Assembly (NCBI RefSeq): GCF_002954445.1
Contig: NZ_MQWA01000001.1
Location: 974,871 to 1,038,870, forward strand
DNA: 64,000 bases
Direction: 5' to 3'
Source: Rubritalea profundi
GTDB lineage: Bacteria > Verrucomicrobiota > Verrucomicrobiia > Verrucomicrobiales > Akkermansiaceae
Shown here: positions 1 through 8,774 of the stretch, piece by piece
Numbering within the stretch: the stretch's first letter is position 1
Layout of the letters: every line of letters starts with the position of its first letter
Notes under the pieces: generated by a model
Seen by the model: only the letters and a program-made list of their open reading frames with translations
What the model was told of the DNA's origin: nothing
The model's database searches: none
Translations under genes and position numbers: made by a program

Positions 1-2
1 TA

Positions 3-287
3 AAGAGTGCATTCCTGAAAAAGAACAGCATCACCCTTGCTCTCTCGGTTCCTCAGTGCCTCGAAGGGCTGATGCTGAGCATCCTCGGTGAATTACCTAA
101 AGGCGGCCTCCACAGTAGCTCGAAGGAGCTCAAGTCTGCTTTCATCAAGCTGCTCAATACCGATGAGGCGGGCTACTCCATGAAGCTTCGCTCTAGGTGC
201 CCACAGCTCTTTCCCAAAGAATTGCTAGAAGCCAAGAGAAGCACCCTCCCGGAGTTCGATGCCATACTTAACTTCATGGGGGTGTGA
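3..287 (+). CDS. 3' end of an unknown protein gene (5' end outside the window)
   Basis: The frame is open from the first bases of the window and stops with TGA at 285-287, giving about 94 C-terminal residues. An internal ATG at 72 could give a 71-residue protein, but the open frame upstream of it favours a truncated longer gene. The sequence is basic and polar with repeated KSAF/KELKSAF elements, no membrane segment and no motif I recognise. It precedes an accessory region with a direct repeat and a defence-like gene, so it may be part of a mobile island. Function unknown. Confidence 0.4.
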   Translation, partial: KSAFLKKNSITLALSVPQCLEGLMLSILGELPKGGLHSSSKELKSAFIKLLNTDEAGYSMKLRSRCPQLFPKELLEAKRSTLPEFDAILNFMGV

Positions 288-391
288 AAGGCGTCTACTC
301 ATAGATTGCATGACAGTCTACAACTCATAGAGCTTCATGGAGAATTCTCTATTTTAAAGATCCTTTATAAACAAGGGTTTTGCTGTCTTCG

Positions 392-419
392 CCTCACATA
401 TTGTCTGTTCCCTAGAGAC
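392..419 (+). repeat. 28-bp direct repeat, copy 1
   Basis: CCTCACATATTGTCT then R then TTCCCTAGAGAC. It matches the copy at 630-657 at 27 of 28 positions (G/A at position 16). The 210 bp between copies is non-coding. It could be a recombination scar, a duplicated regulatory site, or an attachment-like site beside the defence-like gene. Confidence 0.7.
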
Positions 420-629
420 GTTCTAGCAGTCCTGCCAACAGGTTGCAATCGGGCTCTACCATCGGCTGAGCCAACGTTTATAAGCCTCGAAGCCGTGAGC
501 CCCACTACCCAGCTCGCACGTAGTGCACCACCAGAGCGTCACGGTCACGCTCTAGTTCTTGTAAGCGGATGGGCTCATTGCAGCTTTAGCCTCGGCGATC
601 AACTCCTGTGACGTTAGTAATGTGCCGCA

Positions 630-657
630 CCTCACATATTGTCTATTCCCTAGAGAC
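630..657 (+). repeat. 28-bp direct repeat, copy 2
   Basis: Second copy of the 392-419 repeat, one mismatch, same orientation. It ends about 30 bp before the terminator of the HEPN-STAND gene. Confidence 0.7.
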
Positions 658-686
658 ATGGACTTCAGACGCCACTCTAAAAAAAA

Positions 687-710
687 CCCGCTCGGGGAAA
701 TCCTAGCGGG
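687..710. terminator. Bidirectional Rho-independent terminator
   Basis: CCCGCT (687-692) pairs with AGCGGG (705-710). A T-rich run follows on the plus strand (711-722), and an A run precedes it (679-686), which is a U tract for minus-strand transcripts. It can end the minus-strand gene at 742 and anything arriving from the left. Confidence 0.75.
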
Positions 711-741
711 CTTTTAGTTTTTTAACCGATCTGCAGATTAA

Positions 742-3429
742 TCAAAGAACTCTCAAATACTTAGGAACAGGGTATGTTTCCCTCCCCCTCTCCCTCCCTT
801 TAGCTGAGACTGGAGTAGAAATGCCGCTAATCGCAATCTTGTAGCCTTTTTCAATTCTCGACCATGCGATTAAGTCCAAATCCTTGAGACCTTGTCTACC
901 CGCAAAATACATTTGGCCCGTTTCATCTTTACACATTATAAATCGAGGCAGTTCATAACCCCCATTCACAACGACCACTTCACAAGGAATCCACCCCTCC
1001 TCAAGTTTATGTTTACAGTTATCTATAATTTGGATGCCGCAACGACTCAGCCAAGACCTCTTATTAAATAGATTTTTAGAATCAGTTAACTTTTTTATGA
1101 GATCTTTCACGACTGAAAGCAACTCCCTTTTATCTCTGATCTTTAGTCCTGATATGTTGTATACTAGCTCATATAATTCTTCCGATTTACAAAGAAGTTT
1201 AGTCGTTGATTCCTCAAGCAAATCAGAGATCCGCATTGCTGAAAGAAGGTGTCCCAACTCTTTATTTAAGTATAACGTTGCTCCTATGGCGTGCCGAGAC
1301 TCGTTATCCTTAGATAGAGCATCACTAGGAATTTCAGCGGACCTAGTTAAACCTTTTACGGCAGAAAGACAGTCAGACTTATGTATTCTTTTCACTTTGG
1401 CAATCTCCAACTGAGCACTACATGCAGGTATAAACCCTTTATAAGTGTCAGCGATTTTATGTTTTTTCACAAGATTTAAGTGGCTTGAAGCTAAATCAAT
1501 CCTATCGCATTTCATCAACAAGCTAACATACATGCTAGAAAAACGAGTAACTACTACCTCAGGTATATCTTCCCCAAGCATAGCTTCACATTCATTTAAT
1601 TTTTCTAAATGCGCAACTGCCTCATCAACCATACTTTCGGAAGATAAGAATCGACCCAAATTGAGCCGACATGTATATCTCAACTTATTTGAAGACGATG
1701 ATAAACCTTCAATTTTTGAAGCTGTGGTATAGGCCTCTAAGGCGCTTTGGCAATCTCTTTGACTCTCCCTCAATCTACCTAAAGTAAGCCAATACTCAGC
1801 GTAATTCTTACTCTCTCTTGGAAGACTTTGCAAAGACTTACCAACTTTTTCTATTTGTTGATAGTCCTTTTCATGCCTACCAGGCTTCTTGAATAATCGC
1901 ATTGCATCGATTAAAACTTTACGTAAATAATCAGGCACGGACTCTGAAATATAATCCCAATGAGTTGGATCAGTATTATGTTTCTGGATACTTGAATGAA
2001 GCCTGTTGGCAGCCCTTGTCGCGTTAATTTTTTTGGCAAATTCGCTTCTTAATTTGAAGTCTAGAGGCCGGTCGCGAAGCATGATTCGAACAGACTCAGC
2101 TAACTCTAAGGTCTCAGAATCTTCGTCCAATTCTTTTGTTATCAAACTAGTTCGCCCCAGACAGTTTATTGCTTCTGTTGTTTCTTCGACAGCAAGCCCC
2201 AAAAGTATATGAACTTGCCCTCGATCTGCTGAACCTCCACAAGCAAACAAACACTCTAATACATCGCAACTATGTTGAGGAAGGCTCTCCACTAGAGCTC
2301 TAAATGAAAAATCAATAATGTCAGCTTCAGTTTGACCAGAAACTATATTTACATCACCCCCTGCTCTTAATCTATCGACTTGTAACCTGATCGCCAAAGG
2401 ATTTGAAGCTGAAGAAGCAGCTATTGACTTGAGTAGATCGTTACTGACATTATGTAGGTCGATTGCCTCTGCATATTTTCTAGCAAGTAGCTCTCCTCCT
2501 TGAGTATTTAAACCTTTAAGAGGGAATGTTTTGGCACCGTCCAACGCAATCCTACTTGTTATAATAATTTTCCAGTGTGCTGGCATTTTCTCTAACCAAT
2601 CATCAAACTCCATACTCCCATCCAGCAAAACAGTTTCGAGATTGTCTACACAAAGGATAACATTTGATGAATCAGCAACGTCTGAATCTTTAATTAATTC
2701 ATCTAAATGCCTTTGTAAGGCCTCCATGCAATCAGGAGCATCCAGTTTCTTTACACCTGAGGCCGTTAACTCTTCCTGCTTCAGACTGATAAAGAATACA
2801 GCATCCAAACTTTCTGCTAGACTGACATCGTGAACGACGGTGTTCAAAGAGTCTAGAGCTATTGCAGTCTTTCCCATTCCTCCTGGAGCTACGATTGTTA
2901 CAACAGGATTTCTCTTACTTACGATTAAAGATTTAAGTTCTTCGAGTTCTATTTTTCTACCTATTAACCCGGTAACATCATGAGCGAAGTCGCTAGGTAG
3001 GTTATTCCATGTATATCGCTCCCCTCGTGACCACCACTCTTCTGAAACATCTCTAATTTCCCCGTCTTCGGCAGCTTCTAGTTCAGCTCTAGGTCCGAAT
3101 ATTCCAAGATGCTCTAGAATTGGATCCGCTACTATGGCCGCCATTCTATACCAGTAAACTTCAAAAAACTCTCGATTTGGATGAGCCATAGCATTTCTGA
3201 TTACAAAAACTTCCAGAGACTCAATCTTACTTTTTAGAGATCTACACAATACTTCGTAACTTGTGTCTTTCGTGGATATCACAGCAAGGTCCAACAATTC
3301 ACCAAAATACGAAGACTCAACTAACACTTTAGTTTGGGCTAAGCTATCATTAGAGATGTTTGACCACCTTTCTTCTGAACACCTGTCAACTATACCGTTC
3401 ACAGCACTTGATTTTCTGTGAGCCGGCAT
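742..3429 (-). CDS. HEPN-STAND NTPase with TPR-like C-terminus (candidate defence protein)
   Basis: About 895 residues. I chose ATG at 3429 over TTG at 3432 because AGGA lies 7 nt upstream of the ATG. Seen in sequence: an N-terminal helical domain with RNAMAH (about residues 78-83), matching the R-x4-H signature of HEPN RNases; a STAND/NB-ARC NTPase with GLIGR entry, P-loop PGGMGKT (about 183-188), Walker B VILCVDNLE (about 258-265), IITSR sensor (about 289-293) and NPLA (about 343); helical TPR-like repeats (about 555-640); and a short beta-rich tail (last 80 residues). In known STAND defence ATPases, target sensing by the C-terminal repeats leads to oligomerisation and activation of an N-terminal effector. 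Here the effector would be an RNase. That role is inference. The gene is AT-richer than its neighbours, stands alone, and looks transferred. Confidence 0.75.
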   Translation of the reverse strand: MPAHRKSSAVNGIVDRCSEERWSNISNDSLAQTKVLVESSYFGELLDLAVISTKDTSYEVLCRSLKSKIESLEVFVIRNAMAHPNREFFEVYWYRMAAIVADPILEHLGIFGPRAELEAAEDGEIRDVSEEWWSRGERYTWNNLPSDFAHDVTGLIGRKIELEELKSLIVSKRNPVVTIVAPGGMGKTAIALDSLNTVVHDVSLAESLDAVFFISLKQEELTASGVKKLDAPDCMEALQRHLDELIKDSDVADSSNVILCVDNLETVLLDGSMEFDDWLEKMPAHWKIIITSRIALDGAKTFPLKGLNTQGGELLARKYAEAIDLHNVSNDLLKSIAASSASNPLAIRLQVDRLRAGGDVNIVSGQTEADIIDFSFRALVESLPQHSCDVLECLFACGGSADRGQVHILLGLAVEETTEAINCLGRTSLITKELDEDSETLELAESVRIMLRDRPLDFKLRSEFAKKINATRAANRLHSSIQKHNTDPTHWDYISESVPDYLRKVLIDAMRLFKKPGRHEKDYQQIEKVGKSLQSLPRESKNYAEYWLTLGRLRESQRDCQSALEAYTTASKIEGLSSSSNKLRYTCRLNLGRFLSSESMVDEAVAHLEKLNECEAMLGEDIPEVVVTRFSSMYVSLLMKCDRIDLASSHLNLVKKHKIADTYKGFIPACSAQLEIAKVKRIHKSDCLSAVKGLTRSAEIPSDALSKDNESRHAIGATLYLNKELGHLLSAMRISDLLEESTTKLLCKSEELYELVYNISGLKIRDKRELLSVVKDLIKKLTDSKNLFNKRSWLSRCGIQIIDNCKHKLEEGWIPCEVVVVNGGYELPRFIMCKDETGQMYFAGRQGLKDLDLIAWSRIEKGYKIAISGISTPVSAKGRERGRETYPVPKYLRVL

Positions 3430-3955
3430 CAAGTTGTCCTGATCTATAATGAATCTCCAATACCTTTCTCTAAGCTTTGAAGAACCATTGCAGTTTTCTT
3501 TCTTAATAATTCAATGTTCATAAATTTTCACACAAGCTACTATCAGTTAGCCAATGCAGGTAAAGCTATTTTTAAGCTCCGAACGTTTCCATCTAACTGA
3601 ATCATCTGACACACAATCTTTGAAGGAAGCCAGTCCACCCCTGATTTATAAGGGACCTCATGGAGAGACACATTTCCATGAGAGGCTATCCACGGATTTT
3701 TTAGACGATATCTGCTGCTAGATCGATCCCTTCTGCCCAGTCGTACAACACCCGAGCCCGCATTTTAGATTGTTCCAGTTTCCCAGTGAACTAATTAACC
3801 AATGATCCACCCTACCCCGTTCCACGCATGGCTGTGGGTTATGGAGTTCTTCACCTATAGCGCGCGTTGGAAGGCGTTTAGAGCATCGACACAGTCGATG
3901 GATGACTCCGAATTATCGATTACCGGAGCCGTCGAATTCGTGGCAGTCTCTAGCC
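3430..3955. other. Intergenic stretch without a recognised gene
   Basis: I see no coding sequence I can support. Small hairpins occur: CTCATGGA/TCCATGAG (3657-3664 with 3675-3682) and CATCGAC/GTCGATG (3884-3890 with 3894-3900). A frame at 3802-4038 overlaps the next gene in another phase and is probably spurious. The left part presumably holds the promoter of the HEPN-STAND gene. Confidence 0.4.
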
Positions 3956-4969
3956 ATGAAGAGATTACGTCAATTACTTACGACTGCTGTGATCGCGGTG
4001 ATGTGTACGGTTCAATCCTCTGCTGCCAAGCTAGTTGAGGAGCCGCTCAAAGGTGGCTCCGACTCGCTGGTATTCGTTTATGTGCATGGCTTCGGCGGGG
4101 TGAAAGAGTCGCCGAAGTTCTGTGAGAACTTGCAGGAGTTTTTGTTGGAGGAGAAGGTGTCGTCAGAGGTGGTTAACTACGAATGGGATTCGGTCAAAGT
4201 CGATCCACTCCATGTGGGAGCGTCCTGGATCAAGTCACAGAAAATGGCGCATGCGGAAGCGCCGAGGTTCAGGAGTGAGGTGCTAGAAAAATTGGAACGC
4301 GATAAGAGGTCTTATGTGATCGTAGCGTTCAGTGTTGGATCGCGCGTTGCTTTGCAGTCGCTCGAATCTACCAAGAGTGAGTTGAAGGGCTTGCGCGGCG
4401 TTTACTTCCTTGGTTCAGCGATGACGAAAGACACGACGCTGAAGAACCGCAAAGCTTTGCCGAAAGGGATGAAGATCACCAACTACCATTCGCCGATCCG
4501 CGACATGGTGCACCGGATGGCCTTCAACTTCATGAGCGAAACACCTCCGGGTGGGCAAGTTGGCTCCGATGATGGAAAGGTGTTTGAAAACTATCCTGTC
4601 TCTTGTGCCCATGCGCATAAGCGAGTGGGTTTTGCAACCGACTACTCAGGCCTGGCCGAAGCGATCGCATTCCTCGAGCTGTACGAACAAGGAGTGACGA
4701 TCTCGGGCAGCACCAAAATGAACTGGAATGTGCCAGTAGTGAAGGGCGAGATGTGGTGGAACAAGCTTCGCACTCTGAGTTTGCGTAATGGAACGGTGGA
4801 ACTGGAGCAGCACCTGATGCGTCCCGGCTACTATCGTGCGGTGAGCATAGAAAAAAATGGCAAGCGCAAGCGGATCGCCCGCGGCGATAACTTGCACGCG
4901 ATCCTGCAGGAGCTTGGCGTTGAGGATGCTCCAGCACTGTTGGCCTGTGGAGGTCCGAACGCTAGATGA
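3956..4969 (+). CDS. Secreted alpha/beta hydrolase family protein
   Basis: 337 residues from ATG 3956, chosen because it starts a classical signal peptide (MKRLRQLLTTAVIAVMCTVQSSAA); a longer frame from 3902 adds a non-secretory leader. YVHGFGG (about 42-48) fits an oxyanion-hole HG segment. AFSVGS (about 124-129) fits the nucleophile elbow (A-x-S-x-G), with Ser126 as candidate nucleophile. Family knowledge points to a serine hydrolase (esterase, lipase or thioesterase). The substrate cannot be read from sequence. The C-terminal 90 residues look like an extra beta-rich region. No operon partner: the next gene is convergent, with a strong hairpin between them. Confidence 0.65.
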   Translation: MKRLRQLLTTAVIAVMCTVQSSAAKLVEEPLKGGSDSLVFVYVHGFGGVKESPKFCENLQEFLLEEKVSSEVVNYEWDSVKVDPLHVGASWIKSQKMAHAEAPRFRSEVLEKLERDKRSYVIVAFSVGSRVALQSLESTKSELKGLRGVYFLGSAMTKDTTLKNRKALPKGMKITNYHSPIRDMVHRMAFNFMSETPPGGQVGSDDGKVFENYPVSCAHAHKRVGFATDYSGLAEAIAFLELYEQGVTISGSTKMNWNVPVVKGEMWWNKLRTLSLRNGTVELEQHLMRPGYYRAVSIEKNGKRKRIARGDNLHAILQELGVEDAPALLACGGPNAR

Positions 4970-5062
4970 AGTACCCCCTCGATTTACATGAGATCTGGAG
5001 GAAAGAGAGGCTTACCGCTCACCCAACAGATTGAAATCAGCCTTCGGCGATCAGCTCAAAGC

Positions 5063-5102
5063 GACCGAGACGGTCGCGTTACGTAGCGCGACCGTCTCGG
5101 TC
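5063..5102. repeat. Perfect 16-bp hairpin between convergent genes
   Basis: Arms GACCGAGACGGTCGCG (5063-5078) and its exact complement (5087-5102) enclose an 8-nt loop. It lies between the hydrolase and the EamA transporter, which converge. No proper U tract follows on either strand, so it may be a factor-assisted terminator, an mRNA-stabilising hairpin or a repeat unit. A 62-codon frame running through it (5031-5219) is probably not a gene. The rest of 4970-5330 shows nothing I recognise. Confidence 0.7.
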
Positions 5103-5330
5103 ACTCAAAAAATTTCCAGCGAAGCTGCTGACTCACAGCGATCAGAGTTCACCGGCAAACCCGATACAAGTTCAGAGGAAAGAGGCTGGAAGCGCTCTTC
5201 TACGTGGCTCGTTCGTTGAAGCCCAATACAAGTTCTGTCCACCCTAGACATAAATTTCTCCGTTGGAGGACGCTGGCAGCTCGCTGATCTAAGTGCCATT
5301 CAATCCTGTGCCCATCAGGACAATGCACAT

Positions 5331-6227
5331 TCATATGCCGAAGCGTCTCTGCAATCGCGGCTGCAGGAAGTTCGCCAGTAGGATCGTTAAAGCACCGAGG
5401 TAGAATGTCAGCTGGAGTTCCTGGTGCTCGCCAAAAATGAGGGCCGCCGCTACGATCCCATAAACCGGCTCGAAATTAGCCGCTAGGTTAAACTTATATG
5501 CGCTAATCTGACGCAACAAGCGATTGGTGAGATCCTGAGCATAAACCGTGCAGACAAACGCTAATATCAACAGCCACAGCCAATCCAACGGATCGGTAAA
5601 TGCCATGGCTTCAAATCCACTGGGATCAAAGATCGGGATTGCGAGGAAACACACCACTGTGGCCGACATCATCTCCCAAAACACCATCACCAACGGATCA
5701 CTGCCAGTGACGACCATGTGCTTGTTGATGACCATAAAAATCGCCGCCAGCAAGGCACTGAGCAGAGCTAGGCCAAGACCGAGGAAGTAATTACTTTGAG
5801 CTCCCGCAATCAGCACAATGCCACCGAGCACCAACAAGCCGAGCATCACCTCGTAGCGCTTGATCCGCTGACGGTTCAGCAAGGGCTCGGCAATGGCCGT
5901 GAACAGCGACAAAGTAGCCAACCCGGCTAGCGCGATGGATATATTTGCAATCTTCACCGCCCCAAACAGGCACAACCAATGCAGCCCAATCAGCACTCCA
6001 ACCCCCATCAGTTTCCCAACCACTACCCTGCCGAGCCACAGCTTGCGCTTCGACATGACCTTCACCCACAGCATGGCCCCAGCCGTCGCTAGCAAACAAC
6101 GCCAAGTCACCAAGACCGGCGCACTCAGGCTGATCAAACGACCCAGTATTGTGGTCGCCGCAAAAATGAGCATGAGCAGATGTAGTTGGAGAGTCGGATG
6201 AATGGCGCATGATGGTACAGCCGCCAT
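5331..6227 (-). CDS. EamA/DMT-superfamily membrane transporter
   Basis: 298 residues from ATG 6227; a longer version from TTG at 6272 is possible. About ten hydrophobic segments are arranged as two EamA halves, starting with the LxxLIFAATTILGRLISLSAP segment and including LIGLHWLCLFGAVKIANISIALAG and the repeat-like ISAYKFNLAANFEPVYGIVAAALIFGE near the end. This is the family signature of drug/metabolite transporters in the inner membrane. The substrate (amino acid, metabolite or drug) cannot be inferred. It lies 134 bp downstream of mrpG on the same strand, so read-through from the antiporter operon is possible. Confidence 0.85.
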   Translation of the reverse strand: MAAVPSCAIHPTLQLHLLMLIFAATTILGRLISLSAPVLVTWRCLLATAGAMLWVKVMSKRKLWLGRVVVGKLMGVGVLIGLHWLCLFGAVKIANISIALAGLATLSLFTAIAEPLLNRQRIKRYEVMLGLLVLGGIVLIAGAQSNYFLGLGLALLSALLAAIFMVINKHMVVTGSDPLVMVFWEMMSATVVCFLAIPIFDPSGFEAMAFTDPLDWLWLLILAFVCTVYAQDLTNRLLRQISAYKFNLAANFEPVYGIVAAALIFGEHQELQLTFYLGALTILLANFLQPRLQRRFGI

Positions 6228-6361
6228 CACATGATAGAGAGCATCTTCATACGGGACTCCTACTTGCCACAAGATGAGGGGGATTTATCAGAGTAAACAG
6301 AGCGGACAAGGCGAAGATCCTACATTTCTATACCTGACCCCATCATTCTACCAATAGGCAT

Positions 6362-6382
6362 CTACTTTCTACTTTCTACTTT
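6362..6382. repeat. Heptanucleotide tandem repeat at the mrpG stop codon
   Basis: Three units of CTACTTT (minus strand AAAGTAG). The units encode the last residues and the TAG stop of mrpG. Because 7 is 1 modulo 3, TAG appears in all three frames of the minus strand. Comparable heptamers sit at the stop codons of the acyl-CoA dehydrogenase (29124) and infA (45860). Confidence 0.75.
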
Positions 6383-6682
6383 CAGCTTCTTCGGTCTCCA
6401 AATCGGCAACTTGGAGCGGAAGCAAATTCTCCCAACCAAATGCGCCGCTACTGGTGCTGTGAGGTAAAAGAAAAACAAGATGGCCAGGCAAGCAATCCAC
6501 ACGTGGGGCGTTGGGTAGGCTAACATCACGGCTATCAGGATGAGCCCACTACCGAATGCTCCGGCCTTGGTTGCGCTGTGCATCCGGCAATAGATGTCGG
6601 GCATCCGGACAACTCCTATCGCGGCTAACAGCGCGAAGAAACAACCGACTAACAAGAAGGTGCTTATAATAATGGTCATCAT
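6362..6682 (-). CDS. mrpG: Mrp Na+/H+ antiporter subunit G
   Basis: 106 residues from ATG 6682, which overlaps the mrpF stop as ATGA; ATG 6679 is an alternative. A longer frame to 6802 would lie inside mrpF and is not used. Three membrane helices; the segment GVVRMPDIYCRMHSATKAGAFG is the typical MrpG/PhaG signature. MrpG is a small subunit of the multi-subunit cation/proton antiporter in the cytoplasmic membrane. It is the last gene of the mrp operon, and its C-terminus is encoded by a heptamer repeat. Confidence 0.9.
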   Translation of the reverse strand: MMTIIISTFLLVGCFFALLAAIGVVRMPDIYCRMHSATKAGAFGSGLILIAVMLAYPTPHVWIACLAILFFFYLTAPVAAHLVGRICFRSKLPIWRPKKLKVESRK

Positions 6683-6963
6683 AGGTCTTTGCTTTCTAAG
6701 TAGCGCACCAAAGCCACTGTGGCAATGAAGCTGATGAGAGCGATCGCGATCGCGATATCTAGGTAGGGAATGAAGCCACTGACTAAGGTCAACAAGACGC
6801 ACTGCGCCATAGTCAGGGCTGCGATCAAGTCGAGAGCTATAATTCTATCCACCAAGGTTGGCCCCTTGACCACCCGAATGGTCGACAAGACAATAGCTGC
6901 AGCCAGCATATACTGGCATGCTGTGAGCACCCACTGAGGGAGATCTGGAATATCAAAAAACAT
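6679..6963 (-). CDS. mrpF: Mrp Na+/H+ antiporter subunit F
   Basis: 94 residues, three predicted membrane helices. VKGPTLVDRIIALDLIAAL is the conserved MrpF/PhaF signature (R-V-x-GP-x-x-DR-x-x-A-x-D). Its start overlaps the end of mrpE by 11 bp and its stop overlaps the start of mrpG by 4 bp, so translation is probably coupled. It is an accessory membrane subunit of the antiporter; in characterised Mrp systems every small subunit is needed for activity. Confidence 0.92.
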   Translation of the reverse strand: MFFDIPDLPQWVLTACQYMLAAAIVLSTIRVVKGPTLVDRIIALDLIAALTMAQCVLLTLVSGFIPYLDIAIAIALISFIATVALVRYLESKDL

Positions 6964-7279
6964 CGCGTACTCGGTTTACATAATTTTTTACAAGGGCATC
7001 GGCATCCGCCACCTTATCCACACAATACATACTGTGAATGAACAGGGTGTCGTCGACCACATCCAGACTCAAGGTACCTGGGGTCATGGTGATCAAGTTC
7101 GATGCTACAAAGACCTGGCGCGGTGTGAGATTGCTCACATCTACTTCTAGGATTTCAGGTTTCATCAGGTGCTGGGATGTCACGATGTCTGCCGCCACCC
7201 GCAGATTGCTCACCACTACCTCCTTTAGATAAAAGAAGCCGAAGCCTATCATTTTTATCATTTTCGTTAAAAATTTCAT
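6953..7279 (-). CDS. mrpE: Mrp Na+/H+ antiporter subunit E (short form)
   Basis: 108 residues, shorter than the roughly 160 of Bacillus MrpE: most of the N-terminal membrane part is missing, leaving one hydrophobic stretch (FGFFYLKEVVVSN) and the cytoplasmic domain. The motif NLITMTPGTLSLDV is the hallmark of the family. Starts 2 nt after the mrpD stop and overlaps mrpF. Short MrpE proteins occur in many bacteria, so this is probably functional. Confidence 0.9.
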   Translation of the reverse strand: MKFLTKMIKMIGFGFFYLKEVVVSNLRVAADIVTSQHLMKPEILEVDVSNLTPRQVFVASNLITMTPGTLSLDVVDDTLFIHSMYCVDKVADADALVKNYVNRVRDVF

Positions 7280-7280
7280 C

Positions 7281-8774
7281 TTACTTCCCTAATACCTCCT
7301 TGATGTATCCTTGAGGGTTGCCGAGTTGTTCGCTGGCTTTAGTTGACAGCTCTAACAATGGCTCGGGATTGAGGCTGAGCCAAACAGTAATCAATGCCAA
7401 ACCAACACAGGGGATCACCATCACTTTAGGCAAGGAATCCGAGCTCGCTGCCTTTTGTTCCTTACCAGCTGCTGGAGCTTTCTTCCAAAAGGCTTCAGCC
7501 CAGATTTTCGTCATCGAATATAATGTAAGGACACCTACAAAGAGAGCACAGCCGACCAACCAATAATGCTGCGCATCGAGGCCAGCCTTGACCACCCCAA
7601 ATTTTGCCCAAAATCCTGAAAGTGGAGGAATTCCACCCAAAGAAAATGCTGGGATAAAGAACAATAGAGCTAGAGCTGGTGAGGCTTTCGCTAGCCCGCC
7701 TAACTTCTTCAAATCTGTCGTTCCACAACGCCTCTCGATCAGACCAGCAATCAAGAACAGGTTCGTCTTCACCAAAATGTGGTGGATCGTGTAGAATATC
7801 GCGGCAGCAATCGCAATCGGTGTGCCAATCGCCAACCCCATCGCAATATAGCCAATTTGGCTGACAATGTGAAATGACAGGATCTTCTTAATATCGAAAT
7901 GCGAGGCAGCACCAAACACGCCGGTCAGCATCGTCATCCCAGCTAGGAAGAGCAACACATCCTGCACCACATCAAATTGGCTATGGAACAGCAAGGTGTA
8001 GGAGCGGATCAAAGCGTAGACCCCCACTTTGGTGAGTAATCCCGCAAAGATCGCCGAGATGGAAACCCGTGGTGTATGGTACGAGGCTGGGAGCCAGAAG
8101 AAAAAGGGAAACAAAGCGGATTTGATACCAAAGGCCACCAATAACAACATGGCTGAGCTGTTCACTAACAAGGCGTCATCGTGATTGCTCAACATATTCG
8201 CGACATCTGCCATATTAAGCGTCCCGAGTTTACCGTAAAGTAACCCGACACCGCAAAGAAAGAGAATAGAGGAAAGGATGTTGATCAGTAAATATTTCAC
8301 CCCACCTTCCAGCTGATCCTTGGTCCCTGAAAGAGTGATCAGAACAAAGGAGGACAAAAGCATGACCTCAAACCAAACGTAGAGGTTGAATAAATCTCCA
8401 GTGAGGAATGAACCATTCACTCCCATCAACAGAAGGTGAATCAGGCTGTAATAATGCTTTTGTGTGTGGCGTTGGTCGATGTCCCCCATCGAGTACAAAG
8501 CAACGGCGACGGCAATCACCGCCGTGATCAAAACCATCATAGCACTGAACAGGTCAGCAACCAAAGTGATGCCAAAAGGTGCAGCCCAAGCCCCCACGTG
8601 GATGATTACATATTCATGCTCTAACGCATGATTCATCAACATCCCAGCACTGCCTAATTGGAGCACAGCTCCGATCAAACTCAGCCGTGGCACCCACGGC
8701 CCACAGCGCTCTTTGCGTAAGCAAGCCACTGCCGTTATGAATGGCAGAAGTAAGGATAAAACTAACCAGATCAT
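7281..8774 (-). CDS. mrpD: Mrp Na+/H+ antiporter subunit D (NADH dehydrogenase ND2/ND4-like)
   Basis: 497 residues with about 14 membrane helices of the proton-translocating quinone-oxidoreductase type. Conserved features include the GDLFNLYVWFEVMLLSSFVLI segment with its membrane-buried Glu, and KSALFPFFFWLPASYHTPRVSISAIFAG with the conserved Lys of antiporter-like subunits. Homologous to complex I subunits NuoM/NuoN. Together with MrpA it forms the ion-translocating core. Overlaps mrpC by 4 bp (ATGA). Confidence 0.94.
   Translation of the reverse strand: MIWLVLSLLLPFITAVACLRKERCGPWVPRLSLIGAVLQLGSAGMLMNHALEHEYVIIHVGAWAAPFGITLVADLFSAMMVLITAVIAVAVALYSMGDIDQRHTQKHYYSLIHLLLMGVNGSFLTGDLFNLYVWFEVMLLSSFVLITLSGTKDQLEGGVKYLLINILSSILFLCGVGLLYGKLGTLNMADVANMLSNHDDALLVNSSAMLLLVAFGIKSALFPFFFWLPASYHTPRVSISAIFAGLLTKVGVYALIRSYTLLFHSQFDVVQDVLLFLAGMTMLTGVFGAASHFDIKKILSFHIVSQIGYIAMGLAIGTPIAIAAAIFYTIHHILVKTNLFLIAGLIERRCGTTDLKKLGGLAKASPALALLFFIPAFSLGGIPPLSGFWAKFGVVKAGLDAQHYWLVGCALFVGVLTLYSMTKIWAEAFWKKAPAAGKEQKAASSDSLPKVMVIPCVGLALITVWLSLNPEPLLELSTKASEQLGNPQGYIKEVLGK

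Larger units (their letters stand above)
288..741. other. Intergenic stretch with a direct repeat pair and a terminator
   Basis: No convincing gene. A 101-codon frame (306-611) has no recognisable composition or motif and reads through one of the repeats. The stretch holds two copies of a 28-bp repeat (392-419, 630-657) and a hairpin terminator (687-710). Confidence 0.5.

Noticed and set aside
306..611. 101-codon open frame
   Set aside because: No domain, no codon-like pattern, reads through a direct repeat; most likely chance.
3802..4038. 78-codon open frame before the hydrolase
   Set aside because: Overlaps the signal peptide region of the hydrolase in another frame, and no family signature is visible.
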